Shown one piece after another: positions 16,848-27,281 of a DNA stretch of 64,000 nucleotides. Source of the stretch: Streptococcus equinus ATCC 9812 (GTDB lineage: Bacteria > Bacillota > Bacilli > Lactobacillales > Streptococcaceae); assembly GCF_000187265.1 (NCBI RefSeq), contig NZ_GL698429.1, forward strand, positions 1,318,816 through 1,382,815, given 5' to 3'. Numbering within the stretch: the stretch's first letter is position 1; every line of letters starts with the position of its first letter. Below the pieces are notes generated by a model, which did not search any database, was not told where the DNA came from, and saw only the letters and a program-made list of their open reading frames with translations. A program made the translations under genes and the position numbers.

Positions 16848-18752
16848 TTAATCTTCGTGATGGCGATGTTGTTTTTGTTTACCTTCCAAGTAAACCATCA
16901 AGATTGAAATATCGGCTGGGTTAACCCCTGAAATACGGCTAGCTTGACCGATAGTTTCTGGATTAATTTTCTTGAATTTTTGACGAGCTTCTGTCGCAAT
17001 AGAATCAATATCATCCCAATCGATATTAGCAGGGATACGTTTTTCTTCCATGCGTTTCATCTTAGCCACTTGATCAAGAGCTTTGTTGATGTATCCTTCG
17101 TATTTGATTTCTGTTTCCAAAAGTTCAATCACTTTGCTATCAAGTTTTTCTTCGGCTGGACCAACAAAGCTTGTTGCAATTTCATAATTGATTTCAGGAC
17201 GACGCATGAATTCTTTAGCTGTCAAGGCATCTGTCAATGGTTTGAAACCTAATGCTTCGATACGAGCATTTGTTTCCTTGACTGGCTTGATTTTAAGACT
17301 TGACAAACGTGTCAACTCATTGTCAAATTGACGTTTACGCTTCAAGAAACGAGCATAACGTTCTTCATCAACTAAACCAACACGATGACCAATCTCAGTC
17401 AAACGCATATCTGCATTATCATGACGCAAAATCAAACGATATTCTGCACGACTTGTCAACAAACGATAAGGTTCCAAAGTTCCTTTAGTTACCAAGTCAT
17501 CGATCATAACACCAATGTAAGCATCACTACGTTTAAGAATCATTTCTGGTTTACCTTGAACTTTCAAAGCAGCATTAATACCAGCAACAATACCTTGACC
17601 AGCAGCTTCTTCATAACCTGATGTTCCGTTAGTTTGACCTGCTGTGAAAAGTCCTGAGATTTTCTTCGTTTCAAGCGTTGCACGCAATTGGTGTGGAAGA
17701 ACGATATCGTATTCAATCGCATAACCTGTACGCATCATTTCGGCATTTTCAAGCCCTTTGATAGAATGAACTAATTCTTTTTGAACATCTTCTGGAAGAC
17801 TAGTTGACAAACCTTGAATATAAACTTCTTCTGTTTCACGACCTTCTGGTTCTAAGAACAATTGGTGACGTTCTTTATCCGCAAATCGAACAATTTTATC
17901 TTCGATAGATGGGCAATAACGAGGACCAACACCTTTAACAATACCAGAGAACATTGGTGCACGGTAAAGGTTTTTATTGATAATATCGTGACTAGTTTGG
18001 TTAGTGTATGTCAACCAGCAAGGAATTTGATCTTTAAGATAATCTTCATCATTTGACATGAATGAGAAATGATTTGGTTTTTCATCACCTGGTTGGATTT
18101 CTGTTTCATCATAGTTGATAGAACTTGCTTTAACACGTGGAGGTGTTCCTGTTTTGAAACGTCCAATTTCAAGACCAAGTTCTTTCAAGTTGTCAGCAAG
18201 ACCGATAGAAGCCAAACTATTATTAGGACCTGATGAGTACTTGAGTTCTCCTAAAATAATTTCTCCACGAAGAGCTGTTCCTGTTGTGATAACAACAGCT
18301 TTAGCTGAGAATTTTTGGTTAGTGGCTGTACGAACACCAACAACTTTTCCATCTTCAACTAGAACTTCTTCAATCATTGATTGACGTAAAGTCAAGTTTT
18401 CTTGTTGTTCAACCGTATGCTTCATTGTACGTGAGTAAAGTGCCTTATCAGCTTGAGCACGAAGAGCACGTACAGCAGGCCCTTTACCAGTATTGAGCAT
18501 TTTCATTTGGATGTAAGTCTTGTCAATGTTTTTACCCATTTCCCCACCTAGGGCATCGATTTCACGAACGACAATCCCTTTAGCAGAACCCCCAATTGCA
18601 GGATTACATGGCATAAAGGATAACATTTCCAAGTTGATTGTAGCGAGCATTGTTTTACAACCCATACGAGCTGCAGCCAAACTAGCTTCAACACCAGCAT
18701 GCCCTGCACCAACAACAATTACATCATAATTTTCAGCAAATTCATGTGTCAT
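16848..18752 (-). CDS. mnmG: tRNA uridine-5-carboxymethylaminomethyl(34) synthesis enzyme MnmG
   Basis: MnmG works with MnmE to modify U34 of several tRNAs using FAD, NADH and methylene-THF or glycine/ammonium. The 634-residue product has the N-terminal dinucleotide fold [13 protein letters not shown], the conserved [15 protein letters not shown] and the C-terminal helical domain ending in a His-rich tail ([10 protein letters not shown]). Length is normal. It lies beside mnmA, which thiolates the same base, but a 250-base gap with a large hairpin separates them, so they are probably not one operon. Confidence 0.97.
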   Translation of the reverse strand: MTHEFAENYDVIVVGAGHAGVEASLAAARMGCKTMLATINLEMLSFMPCNPAIGGSAKGIVVREIDALGGEMGKNIDKTYIQMKMLNTGKGPAVRALRAQADKALYSRTMKHTVEQQENLTLRQSMIEEVLVEDGKVVGVRTATNQKFSAKAVVITTGTALRGEIILGELKYSSGPNNSLASIGLADNLKELGLEIGRFKTGTPPRVKASSINYDETEIQPGDEKPNHFSFMSNDEDYLKDQIPCWLTYTNQTSHDIINKNLYRAPMFSGIVKGVGPRYCPSIEDKIVRFADKERHQLFLEPEGRETEEVYIQGLSTSLPEDVQKELVHSIKGLENAEMMRTGYAIEYDIVLPHQLRATLETKKISGLFTAGQTNGTSGYEEAAGQGIVAGINAALKVQGKPEMILKRSDAYIGVMIDDLVTKGTLEPYRLLTSRAEYRLILRHDNADMRLTEIGHRVGLVDEERYARFLKRKRQFDNELTRLSSLKIKPVKETNARIEALGFKPLTDALTAKEFMRRPEINYEIATSFVGPAEEKLDSKVIELLETEIKYEGYINKALDQVAKMKRMEEKRIPANIDWDDIDSIATEARQKFKKINPETIGQASRISGVNPADISILMVYLEGKQKQHRHHED

Positions 18753-18874
18753 GATCTAATTACAATATCAAGTAAACAGTTACTAGGTTTTATCCAATTT
18801 GAACAGCTTAAAATCTAGCTATCTACTTAAAGCATTCCTTTCCAAATATAAAATGATTTATAAAACACAAAAAT

Positions 18875-18936
18875 GATCAAAACCCTCGAAAATTGTGCAG
18901 GAAAAACGCACAATTCTCATGAGCTTTGACCATCAT
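18875..18936 (-). terminator. Large two-part hairpin between mnmA and mnmG
   Basis: The perfect-looking arm GAAAATTGTGC (18888-18898) faces GCACAATTCTC (18908-18918) with one mismatch. The flanks GATCAAAACC and GGTCAAAGCTC extend the pairing in an imperfect outer stem. On the - strand TTTTTGTGTTTT follows, so it could terminate mnmA. It is larger than an ordinary terminator and may be a processed RNA or attenuator. Nothing coding is visible in 18753-19002. Confidence 0.5.
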
Positions 18937-19002
18937 GATTATTGTTATGATTATTGTATCAAATTAAGTTAAAATGTCAACTTATCTTTACAAACTTGTC
19001 AA

Positions 19003-20229
<1,227 letters not shown>

Positions 20230-20323
20230 CTATTATAACATGAAATCTCTATTATGTAAGTCTTTTATGCTTTCCTTTTACATTTTTTTCTCATTTTTAA
20301 TCAAGTTAAGCGGTTTATTATCG

Positions 20324-20352
20324 TTTACCCAAGTCATATCCTTTGTTATAAT
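20324..20352 (+). promoter_or_regulatory. Promoter of sdaAB-sdaAA
   Basis: TTTACC (20324-20329) and TATAAT (20347-20352) are exactly 17 bases apart, 30 bases before the sdaAB ATG. The start codon is preceded by AAAGGAG. Confidence 0.75.
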
Positions 20353-20382
20353 AAGTAAGCATAGATTCTTAAAGGAGTAGAT

Positions 20383-21054
20383 ATGAAAAATCTTAAATTC
20401 CAATCCGTATTTGACATTATCGGACCTGTTATGATTGGCCCATCAAGCAGCCACACTGCTGGAGCTGTTCGTATTGGAAAAATTGTTAACTCTATTTTCG
20501 GAGAAATCCCTGATTTCGTAACATTTCATTTATATAATTCATTTGCTAAAACTTACCGTGGACACGGAACTGATAAAGCACTCGTTGCAGGTATTCTAGG
20601 AATGGATACTGACAACCCAGATATTAAAAATTCATTAGAAATCGCCCACCAAAAAGGGGTTCGCATTTATTGGGATATTTTAAAAGACAGTAACGCTCCT
20701 CACCCCAATACGGCTAAAATTACCGTAGAAAAAGGGGATAAAAACATGAGTATCACTGGTGTGTCAATCGGTGGTGGAAATATCGAAGTCACTGAACTCA
20801 ATGGCTTTTCTGTTTCTCTCAAGATGAATACACCTACTCTAATCATCGTTCACCAAGATATCCCTGGTATGATTGCTAAAGTAACAGACATCCTTTCTGA
20901 GCACAATATCAATATTGCTCAAATGAATGTTACCCGTGAGCGTGCTGGTGAAAAAGCAATTATGATTATCGAAGTAGATTCACGCGATTGTCACCAAGCT
21001 GTCGAACAAATTCAACACATTCCTCACTTACATAACGTGAACTTCTTCGATTAG
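20383..21054 (+). CDS. sdaAB: L-serine dehydratase, iron-sulfur-dependent, beta subunit
   Basis: With SdaAA this deaminates L-serine to pyruvate and ammonia. The 223-residue product has the N-terminal serine dehydratase beta domain (IIGPVMIGPSSSHTAGAVRI) and a C-terminal ACT domain (LIIVHQDIPGMIAKVTDIL), presumably for allosteric serine sensing. AAGGAG precedes the ATG. The alpha subunit gene follows after 11 bases in the same operon. Confidence 0.95.
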   Translation: MKNLKFQSVFDIIGPVMIGPSSSHTAGAVRIGKIVNSIFGEIPDFVTFHLYNSFAKTYRGHGTDKALVAGILGMDTDNPDIKNSLEIAHQKGVRIYWDILKDSNAPHPNTAKITVEKGDKNMSITGVSIGGGNIEVTELNGFSVSLKMNTPTLIIVHQDIPGMIAKVTDILSEHNINIAQMNVTRERAGEKAIMIIEVDSRDCHQAVEQIQHIPHLHNVNFFD

Positions 21055-21065
21055 AAAGGAAAAAG

Positions 21066-21938
21066 ATGTTTTATTCTATTAAAGAATTAGTCGAACAAGC
21101 AGACCAGAGATTTGACGGCAACATCGCTGAATTGATGATTGCAACAGAAACTGAATTAAGTGGACGTAGCCGTGAAGAAATCATCCATATCATGGAAAAA
21201 AATCTTCAAGTCATGAAAAATTCTGTTACTGATGGATTAACACCAAGTAAATCTATCAGCGGTCTAACTGGCGGTGACGCTGTCAAAATGGACAATTACC
21301 TAAAATCAGGTAAAACATTGTCAGATACCACTGTTCTTACAGCAGTTCGAAATGCTATTGCTGTCAATGAACTAAATGCAAAAATGGGACTTGTCTGTGC
21401 CACTCCAACAGCTGGTTCTGCCGGATGCCTGCCTGCTGTACTAACAACTGCAATCGACAAACTAAACCTTTCTGAAAAAGAACAACTCGACTTTTTGTTC
21501 ACTGCAGGAGCATTTGGTCTAGTAATCGGAAATAACGCCTCTATTTCTGGTGCTGAAGGTGGCTGTCAAGCCGAAGTTGGTTCTGCTTCAGCAATGAGTG
21601 CAGCTGCGCTAGTCAAGGCTGCTGGTGGATCTGCTTTCCAAGCCAGCCAAGCTGTTGCCTTTGTTATCAAAAATATGCTTGGGCTTATCTGTGACCCTGT
21701 CGCAGGGCTCGTCGAAGTTCCTTGTGTTAAACGCAACGCTTTAGGATCTAGTTTTGCACTGGTTGCTGCCGACATGGCTCTGGCTGGTATCGAATCACAA
21801 ATTCCTGTTGACGAAGTCGTTGATGCGATGTACCAAGTTGGGGCAAGTCTTCCAACAGCCTTTCGTGAAACCGCCGAAGGCGGGCTCGCTGCTACACCAA
21901 CTGGACGTCGTCTTCAGGCTAAAATATTTGGAGAATAA
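21066..21938 (+). CDS. sdaAA: L-serine dehydratase, iron-sulfur-dependent, alpha subunit
   Basis: This is the catalytic subunit that binds a [4Fe-4S] cluster. The 290-residue product shows the expected cysteine-containing motifs GSAGCLPAVL, EGGCQAEVGSASAMSAAAL and LICDPVAGLVEVPCVKRNAL. Length is standard for the two-subunit form. AGAAAGGAAAAAG precedes the ATG. A short AT-rich hairpin (TTTAGTATT/AATACTAAA, about 21943-21962) follows the stop codon. Confidence 0.95.
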   Translation: MFYSIKELVEQADQRFDGNIAELMIATETELSGRSREEIIHIMEKNLQVMKNSVTDGLTPSKSISGLTGGDAVKMDNYLKSGKTLSDTTVLTAVRNAIAVNELNAKMGLVCATPTAGSAGCLPAVLTTAIDKLNLSEKEQLDFLFTAGAFGLVIGNNASISGAEGGCQAEVGSASAMSAAALVKAAGGSAFQASQAVAFVIKNMLGLICDPVAGLVEVPCVKRNALGSSFALVAADMALAGIESQIPVDEVVDAMYQVGASLPTAFRETAEGGLAATPTGRRLQAKIFGE

Positions 21939-21977
21939 AGATTTAGTATTTTAATACTAAATTCAAAAATTGCTTAG

Positions 21978-21999
21978 TAATTGACGGAGTTGTCAATTA
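21978..21999. repeat. Perfect 8-base inverted repeat upstream of the HAD gene
   Basis: TAATTGAC (21978-21985) and GTCAATTA (21992-21999) surround GGAGTT. It sits about 30 bases before the GTG start of the HAD phosphatase and may be an operator or a small hairpin. Confidence 0.4.
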
Positions 22000-22028
22000 A
22001 TGTTTACAAAATTTACAGGAGAGTAAAT

Positions 22029-22664
22029 GTGAAATCAATTCTATTTGACCTCGATGGAACACTGGTAAATTCAAGTCCCGGCATCAAGGCAGCATTTAAT
22101 TACGCTTTTGAAAAGTTACAATTACCTTCACAGACCGACAAACAACTGTCAACATTCATCGGTCCACCTTTAGAAGTCACTTTTGGGAATTATTTTGACC
22201 AAACCGATGACATTAATCACGCTATTAAAACGTTTAGAGACTATTATGGTACTAAAGGAATTCATCAAGTTTCGCTTTATGAAGGAATTTCTGATGTGCT
22301 AGAAGAGTTAAATCATTTAAACTATTCACTCTTTGTCACAACAAGTAAACATCAACCAATGGCAAGACAAATGTTAACAGACCTCGGTATCAATTCATAT
22401 TTTGAAAAGGTCTACGGCTCTACACCTCAACACTTCCATAAGGCAGATGTTATTAAGGCTTGTCTGACAGAGCAAAAAATTCAAGCACATGAAGCTGTTA
22501 TCGTTGGCGATACTAAATTCGATATGATTGGCGGTAAAAAAACTGGTGTTAGAAGAGTTGGAGTAACATGGGGCTTTGGTAGTCTAGAAAGCCTAAAAGA
22601 GCATGGAGCTGAGTCCATTTGCTATCAACCTGAAGATTTAAAAAAAGCACTATCATCTTTATAA
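22029..22664 (+). CDS. HAD-family hydrolase, phosphoglycolate phosphatase-like
   Basis: Small-molecule phosphatase of the HAD superfamily. The 211-residue product has motif I FDLDGTLVNSSPGI with both catalytic aspartates, motif II TTSK and motif IV VGDTKFDMIGG, plus an alpha-helical cap domain. GTG at 22029 is chosen because AGGAG lies 7 bases upstream; longer frames from 21981 run through the inverted repeat. The substrate cannot be told from sequence. It is probably expressed alone or by read-through from sdaAA. Confidence 0.85.
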   Translation: MKSILFDLDGTLVNSSPGIKAAFNYAFEKLQLPSQTDKQLSTFIGPPLEVTFGNYFDQTDDINHAIKTFRDYYGTKGIHQVSLYEGISDVLEELNHLNYSLFVTTSKHQPMARQMLTDLGINSYFEKVYGSTPQHFHKADVIKACLTEQKIQAHEAVIVGDTKFDMIGGKKTGVRRVGVTWGFGSLESLKEHGAESICYQPEDLKKALSSL

Positions 22665-22687
22665 GATGATTAGTGCTTTTTCTTTTT
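22642..22687. terminator. Bidirectional terminator between the HAD gene and the SLT-like gene
   Basis: AAAAAGCACTA plus TCATCTT (22642-22659) pairs with AAGATGA plus TTAGTGCTTTTT (22663-22681), with one bulged base. T runs are present in both directions. It overlaps the end of the HAD gene and lies just past the stop codon of the SLT-like gene. Confidence 0.85.
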
Positions 22688-22689
22688 TG

Positions 22690-23325
22690 TTAATATCCCC
22701 AAGCTGATAAACCTTGAGTGTTGTAAACTGTAATAGCTGTTGCAATTTGGTCTTCAACAGTTGCCGTGGAACCCCAACCAGGCATTGTTTGGAATAAACC
22801 TGATGCACCTGATGCGTTAGCAACATTTGGGTCACCATTAGACTCACGTGCAATAATAGCTTCCCAAGTTGATTGAGGAACACCTGTAGCCGCAGCCATT
22901 TGAGCTGCTGCCGCTGAGCCAATTGCTCCTGCTGTATTGCCATTTGGTGCAACATATGAGCCTGTAGAAGATGCTACAGTCGTTACTGTGCTAGCTGTCA
23001 TATCTACAGTAGAAGCTTCAACTGGGGCTTCCTCAACATATGCAACTTCAGTTTCTTGTACTTCCTCAGTAGATGATGATTCAGCTACTTCGCTCTCTTC
23101 TACTGAGCTTGAGCTGCTATTTTCTATAGAACTAGAGCTTTCTGATGATACTTCTGAACTTTCTGAAGTAGATTTAACAACTTTTGTTTCTGAACTAGTT
23201 GTGATTGTTTCTGCAAATGCCTCAATTTTTGGAGCCAGTGCGACAACCACTGTTGTCATTAAAATAGCACCTAAGACGCTGATAATTATTTTTCTAATTG
23301 CTTTATTATTGATTTTATTATACAT
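22690..23325 (-). CDS. Secreted SLT-domain (lytic transglycosylase-like) protein
   Basis: Probably a secreted peptidoglycan-active enzyme. The 211-residue product has an N-terminal hydrophobic export segment (residues 12-35, after basic residues), a long Ser/Glu/Val-rich linker (about 40-120) and a C-terminal SLT-like domain with [20 protein letters not shown] and [10 protein letters not shown]. The glutamate in IIARES is the likely catalytic residue. It shares a motif in its upstream region with the next LysM gene. Streptococcal homologues exist with this compact domain; activity is inferred. Confidence 0.8.
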   Translation of the reverse strand: MYNKINNKAIRKIIISVLGAILMTTVVVALAPKIEAFAETITTSSETKVVKSTSESSEVSSESSSSIENSSSSSVEESEVAESSSTEEVQETEVAYVEEAPVEASTVDMTASTVTTVASSTGSYVAPNGNTAGAIGSAAAAQMAAATGVPQSTWEAIIARESNGDPNVANASGASGLFQTMPGWGSTATVEDQIATAITVYNTQGLSAWGY

Positions 23326-23403
23326 AATAAATAAAATATATACCTCTCTAAACTCCTGTTTCCTATCATATAATCTGTTTATTACTCTGAGATTGAAAAT
23401 ATG

Positions 23404-23418
23404 TTAAAAATATTACAG
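23404..23418 (-). promoter_or_regulatory. Shared upstream motif, copy 1 (possible WalR/VicR site)
   Basis: On the - strand CTGTAATATTTTTAACAT precedes the SLT-like gene by about 80 bases. TGTAATATTTTTAA recurs at the same relative place before the LysM gene. TGTAAT matches one half of the WalR (VicR) box; the second half is imperfect. Confidence 0.4.
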
Positions 23419-23479
23419 AGATATTGAAATTCACTCCATTTTCACAATGAAAACGCTAATTTATCGAAAACAAATCAAA

Positions 23480-23507
23480 AAAATCGGAGAACATTCTCCG
23501 ATTTTTT
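23480..23507 (-). terminator. Rho-independent terminator of the LysM gene
   Basis: AATCGGAGAA and TTCTCCGATT form a 10-base stem with a short loop, followed by a T run on the - strand. It is symmetrical enough to work both ways. Confidence 0.85.
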
Positions 23508-23539
23508 CATTCTAATACTGGTAATTCTATCTCTAAATC

Positions 23540-24133
23540 TTAGTACCAACCATTTGCATTCCAGAATGCAAGAGCTGCTGACCATGAACCGTAGCGTCCT
23601 GCAACGTATGAGTCTGCAACACGTTCTTGGTTTTCAGCTGACAGGTCACCGTTTAGGTATGACATTGTCAATTGGTAACGACCATAGTATTGACCGTTTT
23701 GAGCTGTGTAGCTACCGCTTGATTCGCGTTGAGCAATGATTTCTTTAGCTTGAGCATCTGAAGTACCCAAGTTTGATGCGTATGATGATGTAGTTGTTGT
23801 TTCAGCTGGTGCTGCGGCTACAGTTTCAGCTGAGTTAGCTGCTGGTGCAGCAGCTTCTGCAGAAGTTTCTACTGATGCTACAGTAGCTTCTGGATCTAGT
23901 TCTAAGATTTGACCTACAGTGATGACGTCAACGTCAGCAATTTGGTTTACTGAAGCCAATTTTTCAACTGTAGTGTTGTAAGTTACGGCAATTTTAGAAA
24001 GTGTATCACCTGATTGAACAGTGTATGAATCAGCGTTAGCAACTGTTGGGGCGATTAGTGCTACTGCTGCGGCTACACCGGCAAGACCAAGCTTAATTGA
24101 GTTAGAATTAGTTTTAAAAATATTTGTTTGCAT
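23540..24133 (-). CDS. Secreted LysM protein with Apf-like C-terminal domain
   Basis: Likely a secreted wall-bound peptidoglycan hydrolase-like protein. The 197-residue product has a signal peptide (cleavage after about TVANA, residue 34), one LysM domain (SYTVQSGDTLSKIAVTYNTT to GQILEL), an Ala/Glu/Thr-rich linker and a C-terminal domain (AKEIIAQRESSGSYTAQNGQ to FWNANGWY) related to aggregation-promoting factors and small SLT-like domains. GAGCATATA precedes the ATG. It is monocistronic. Confidence 0.85.
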   Translation of the reverse strand: MQTNIFKTNSNSIKLGLAGVAAAVALIAPTVANADSYTVQSGDTLSKIAVTYNTTVEKLASVNQIADVDVITVGQILELDPEATVASVETSAEAAAPAANSAETVAAAPAETTTTSSYASNLGTSDAQAKEIIAQRESSGSYTAQNGQYYGRYQLTMSYLNGDLSAENQERVADSYVAGRYGSWSAALAFWNANGWY

Positions 24134-24210
24134 TATATGCTCCTTTTTTGTTTCAAAATTAGTACAGGCTATATAATACAGACTTAATGTTACTCAGGCT
24201 TTAGACTTAT

Positions 24211-24225
24211 ATTAAAAATATTACA
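24211..24225 (-). promoter_or_regulatory. Shared upstream motif, copy 2 (possible WalR/VicR site)
   Basis: TGTAATATTTTTAATATAAG on the - strand lies about 80 bases before the LysM gene ATG. It matches the copy at 23404-23418 over 14 bases and stands at a similar distance from the start codon. Confidence 0.4.
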
Positions 24226-24247
24226 ATTAGATTGATATAACATAAAG

Positions 24248-24272
24248 AAAACGCCTACAGATTAGGCGTTTT
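24248..24272 (-). terminator. Terminator of the ecfT operon
   Basis: AAAACGCCT (24248-24256) pairs with AGGCGTTTT (24264-24272) and TTTCTTT-like sequence follows on the - strand. It overlaps the end of ecfT. Confidence 0.75.
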
Positions 24273-25068
24273 AGCTTTCTTTAAGATAAAATAAGAGAAT
24301 TCCTAAAATTACAACAATCAAAATAGTCAAAGAATCTTTAAATCTCCATTGTAAAATTCGGTATTTTGTACGTCCATCTCCACCTTGATAGCCCCTTGCT
24401 TCCATCGCAAGTGCTAAAGCATCTGCACGTTTAAAGCTTGAAGCAAAGAGTGGAATTAGAATTGGAATAATAGATTTTACCTTCTGAATAAGATTTCCTT
24501 CACCAAAATCAACCCCACGCGCCTGTTGCGCCTTCATAATACGTGTTGTATCATCCATCAATGTTGGAACAAAACGCAAGCTTAATGACAACATCAAGCC
24601 GATTTCATGAGCTGGTACCTTAAATCGCACAAAAGGTTTTAAGAGAGATTCTACCCCATCAGCAAGGCTTAGAGGCGTCGTTGTAAGAGTCAATAGCGTT
24701 GAGAAGAAGATAATCAATACAAAACGCATGAAAATCAATACCGCTTGACTAAAACCATAGCTTGTAATTTTCAAGATTCCAAATTGGAAATAAGTTTCCC
24801 CACCTTGCGTAAAGAACATTTGGAATAAAGTTGTAAATAAAATAATACCAATCATCGGTCGAACGCCACGTAAGAAAAAGCTCAATTTAATCTTCGATAG
24901 AATAACAGCTACCAAAGTAAATGCAATCATCAAAAGATTGGTAACAAGGTTATTTGCCCAAAAAACAATAACAATATATAGAATCATCGCAAGTAACTTA
25001 CTACGTGGGTCTAGGCGATGAATCAAGGAATCTCCAGGTATGTAACGACCAAGTATTAGTTTATCCAT
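24271..25068 (-). CDS. ecfT: ECF transporter transmembrane (T) component
   Basis: EcfT couples the two ATPases to exchangeable vitamin-binding S components. The 265-residue product has about six hydrophobic segments and the two coupling motifs containing [15 protein letters not shown] and [10 protein letters not shown]. It overlaps ecfA2 by 8 bases. No S component is encoded nearby, which fits a group II shared ECF module serving S proteins encoded elsewhere. Confidence 0.93.
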   Translation of the reverse strand: MDKLILGRYIPGDSLIHRLDPRSKLLAMILYIVIVFWANNLVTNLLMIAFTLVAVILSKIKLSFFLRGVRPMIGIILFTTLFQMFFTQGGETYFQFGILKITSYGFSQAVLIFMRFVLIIFFSTLLTLTTTPLSLADGVESLLKPFVRFKVPAHEIGLMLSLSLRFVPTLMDDTTRIMKAQQARGVDFGEGNLIQKVKSIIPILIPLFASSFKRADALALAMEARGYQGGDGRTKYRILQWRFKDSLTILIVVILGILLFYLKES

Positions 25069-25903
25069 GTTTCACCACCTCAGCAAATTCTTCTATAGTA
25101 ATTGGTAAACTTTCTAAATGCAACCCTCGTTTGACAAGCTTTTGAGCAAACTTTGTGATTTTAGGAACACCCAGTTGCTTACTTTCAAGGAAGTCTACAT
25201 CTTGAAAGACCTCTTTTGGATAACCAGAACGAACTAATTGACCACCTTCAAGGACATTGACATAATCAGCATAATTAGCAACATCATCCATTAAATGTGT
25301 AACTAAAACAATTGTCATACCACTTTGATGCAATTCTTTAAATAACGTCATCAACTCACGGCGACCTTTTGGATCTAAACCTGCTGTCGGTTCATCTAAG
25401 ACTAATACTTCTGGTTCCATAGCTAAAATACCAGCAATAGCAACTCGTCGCATCTGACCACCTGAAAGTTCAAAAGGATTTTTTTCAAAAAAATCTTCTT
25501 TAATTCCGACCATTGCAAGTTTTTCACGAGCAAGTTTTTCAGCATCTTCTAGAGAAACACCAAAATTTTGTGGTCCAAATGCAACATCTTTAAGAACCGT
25601 TTCTTCAAAAAGTTGACTTTCTGGAAATTGGAAGACAAGCCCCACTTTTTTACGAACAGGCTTAATCTCCTTGATTTTTGACTCAGCTGTAATTTTAATA
25701 TCATCAACGATGACAGCACCTTCTGTTGGGATATTAAGCCCGTTTAGTAGCTGCATGATTGTTGATTTTCCTGAACCAGTATGTCCAATAAAAGCTGTAT
25801 AAGAACCTTCTTTTATAGAAAGATTAATGTCAAAAAGGGCACGCCCTTCAAAAGGTGTCCCCGCTTGATATGTGTAATTTACACCTTCAAGAGTAATTCC
25901 CAT
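25061..25903 (-). CDS. ecfA2: ECF transporter ATP-binding protein EcfA2
   Basis: One of two ABC ATPases of the shared ECF module. The 280-residue product has Walker [19 protein letters not shown], signature [15 protein letters not shown] and Walker [13 protein letters not shown]. It overlaps ecfA1 by 25 bases and ecfT by 8, indicating tight translational coupling. Assignment as A2 follows the usual ecfA1-ecfA2-ecfT order. Confidence 0.93.
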   Translation of the reverse strand: MGITLEGVNYTYQAGTPFEGRALFDINLSIKEGSYTAFIGHTGSGKSTIMQLLNGLNIPTEGAVIVDDIKITAESKIKEIKPVRKKVGLVFQFPESQLFEETVLKDVAFGPQNFGVSLEDAEKLAREKLAMVGIKEDFFEKNPFELSGGQMRRVAIAGILAMEPEVLVLDEPTAGLDPKGRRELMTLFKELHQSGMTIVLVTHLMDDVANYADYVNVLEGGQLVRSGYPKEVFQDVDFLESKQLGVPKITKFAQKLVKRGLHLESLPITIEEFAEVVKHG

Positions 25904-26721
25904 AATTGATCTTCTAATTCCTTTTCCGTAAGATAATCCTCTGTAAATTCAAACCCTTTATCTTTTAAAGCAGAGATGAGATTAGCTGAAAAAGGAATAT
26001 CAAGTCCTAATGTCAATAATTCTTCTCCTCTAGCAAAGAGTTCTCTTGGTGTTGAACTTGACTCAACTTTTCCTTTTTTCATGACTAAAACACGGTCGCT
26101 AAGCGCCACCTCATCCAAATCATGAGTAATAGAGATAACCGTCATATTATATTTATCACGAATCTCCTTGATCGTCTGAATTAATTCAATACGCCCTTCC
26201 GGATCTAACATACTTGTCGCTTCATCCAAAATAATAATGTTAGGACGCATAGCAATCGCCCCTGCAATCGCAACACGTTGTTTTTGTCCACCCGAAAGGC
26301 GAGAAGGCTCGCGGTTGGCAAAAGCAGACATACCAACAAGTTTGAGTGCTTCTTTAACACGTGCTTTCATTTCTTCTAAAGGAATTCCTTTATTTTCCAA
26401 ACCAAAAGCTACGTCATCTTCGACTGTTGCACCAACAAATTGGTTATCCGGATTTTGAAAAACCATTCCTATTTTTTGACGAATGTTCCACACATTTTCT
26501 TCTGTTAATAGTTCACCTTCAACAAAGATTTGACCTGATTCAGCAGCTAACAACCCATCAATTAAGCGAACTGTAGTTGATTTTCCTGAACCATTATGGC
26601 CAATAATTGATAACCATTCTCCCTGTTTCACGTGAAACGATAAATCGTCTAAGGTATTATAATCTTGTTGATCAGTATATTTAAAAGTTAAATGCTTAAC
26701 GTCAATACTATTTAATGTCAT
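25879..26721 (-). CDS. ecfA1: ECF transporter ATP-binding protein EcfA1
   Basis: The partner ATPase of EcfA2. The 280-residue product has Walker [19 protein letters not shown], signature [15 protein letters not shown] and Walker [13 protein letters not shown]. It starts within the pgsA stop codon region (4-base overlap). Its coding sequence contains a near-perfect parS site at 26624-26639, in the codons just before Walker A. Confidence 0.93.
   Translation of the reverse strand: MTLNSIDVKHLTFKYTDQQDYNTLDDLSFHVKQGEWLSIIGHNGSGKSTTVRLIDGLLAAESGQIFVEGELLTEENVWNIRQKIGMVFQNPDNQFVGATVEDDVAFGLENKGIPLEEMKARVKEALKLVGMSAFANREPSRLSGGQKQRVAIAGAIAMRPNIIILDEATSMLDPEGRIELIQTIKEIRDKYNMTVISITHDLDEVALSDRVLVMKKGKVESSSTPRELFARGEELLTLGLDIPFSANLISALKDKGFEFTEDYLTEKELEDQLWELLLKV
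26624..26639. other. parS centromere-like site inside ecfA1
   Basis: TGTTTCACGTGAAACG differs from the Firmicute parS consensus TGTTTCACGTGAAACA only at the last base, and GTTTCACGTGAAAC is a perfect palindrome. It lies about 20 kb from dnaA on the left arm. The parB gene at 45924 supplies the likely ligand. Sites inside origin-proximal genes are normal for parS. Confidence 0.85.
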
Positions 26722-27272
26722 TTAAAAGTGTCCTTAAAGAGGAATCCCGCTCCTTTGAAGTAATCATATCCTGAATAGATAGTGAAAATCAAAGCAACAT
26801 AAAGTAAGAGTGTTCCAATAAGTGAAAAATGGAAAAGCAAGAAAATAATAGAAAACATTTGAGTAAATGTTTTGATTTTACCAGGCATAGCTGCTGCTAA
26901 AACTGTTCCACCATTTTCAACAAGTAGTAAACGAAGCCCTGTTACAGCAAGTTCACGACAAATAATAATCGCTGCAATCCAAGCTGGAACCATTTTAAGC
27001 TCAACCAACATGATAAATGCAGTCATAACTAACATTTTGTCAGCCAATGGGTCTGCAAACTTCCCGAAATTTGTAACAACTTTCCATTTTCTAGCAAGAT
27101 ATCCATCCAAATAATCTGTAATACTTGCAAGTGCGAACACTACCGCCGCAACAGCGTGACCAGCAGTATTATTTGCAAAGCAAAGAATTAAAATAAATAC
27201 TGGGATTAATACGATGCGTCCCAATGTTAACAAATTAGGAATATTTTCTTTTTTTGTAAAATCGACTTTCAT
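26718..27272 (-). CDS. pgsA: CDP-diacylglycerol-glycerol-3-phosphate 3-phosphatidyltransferase
   Basis: Makes phosphatidylglycerophosphate, the precursor of phosphatidylglycerol. The 184-residue membrane protein has the CDP-alcohol phosphotransferase motif: SITDYLDGYLARKW followed by GKFADPLADK, with all conserved aspartates present. It has about four to five hydrophobic segments. It lies 9 bases after the rodZ-like gene and overlaps ecfA1, in an operon ymfF-ymfH-rodZ-pgsA-ecfA1-ecfA2-ecfT common in streptococci. Confidence 0.95.
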   Translation of the reverse strand: MKVDFTKKENIPNLLTLGRIVLIPVFILILCFANNTAGHAVAAVVFALASITDYLDGYLARKWKVVTNFGKFADPLADKMLVMTAFIMLVELKMVPAWIAAIIICRELAVTGLRLLLVENGGTVLAAAMPGKIKTFTQMFSIIFLLFHFSLIGTLLLYVALIFTIYSGYDYFKGAGFLFKDTFK

Positions 27273-27281
27273 TTTCCTACC

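Noticed and set aside
22937..23407. 156-codon + strand open frame over the SLT-like gene
   Set aside because: It reads the complement of the Ser/Glu-rich linker, which gives a low-complexity product; the - strand frame has signal peptide and domain.
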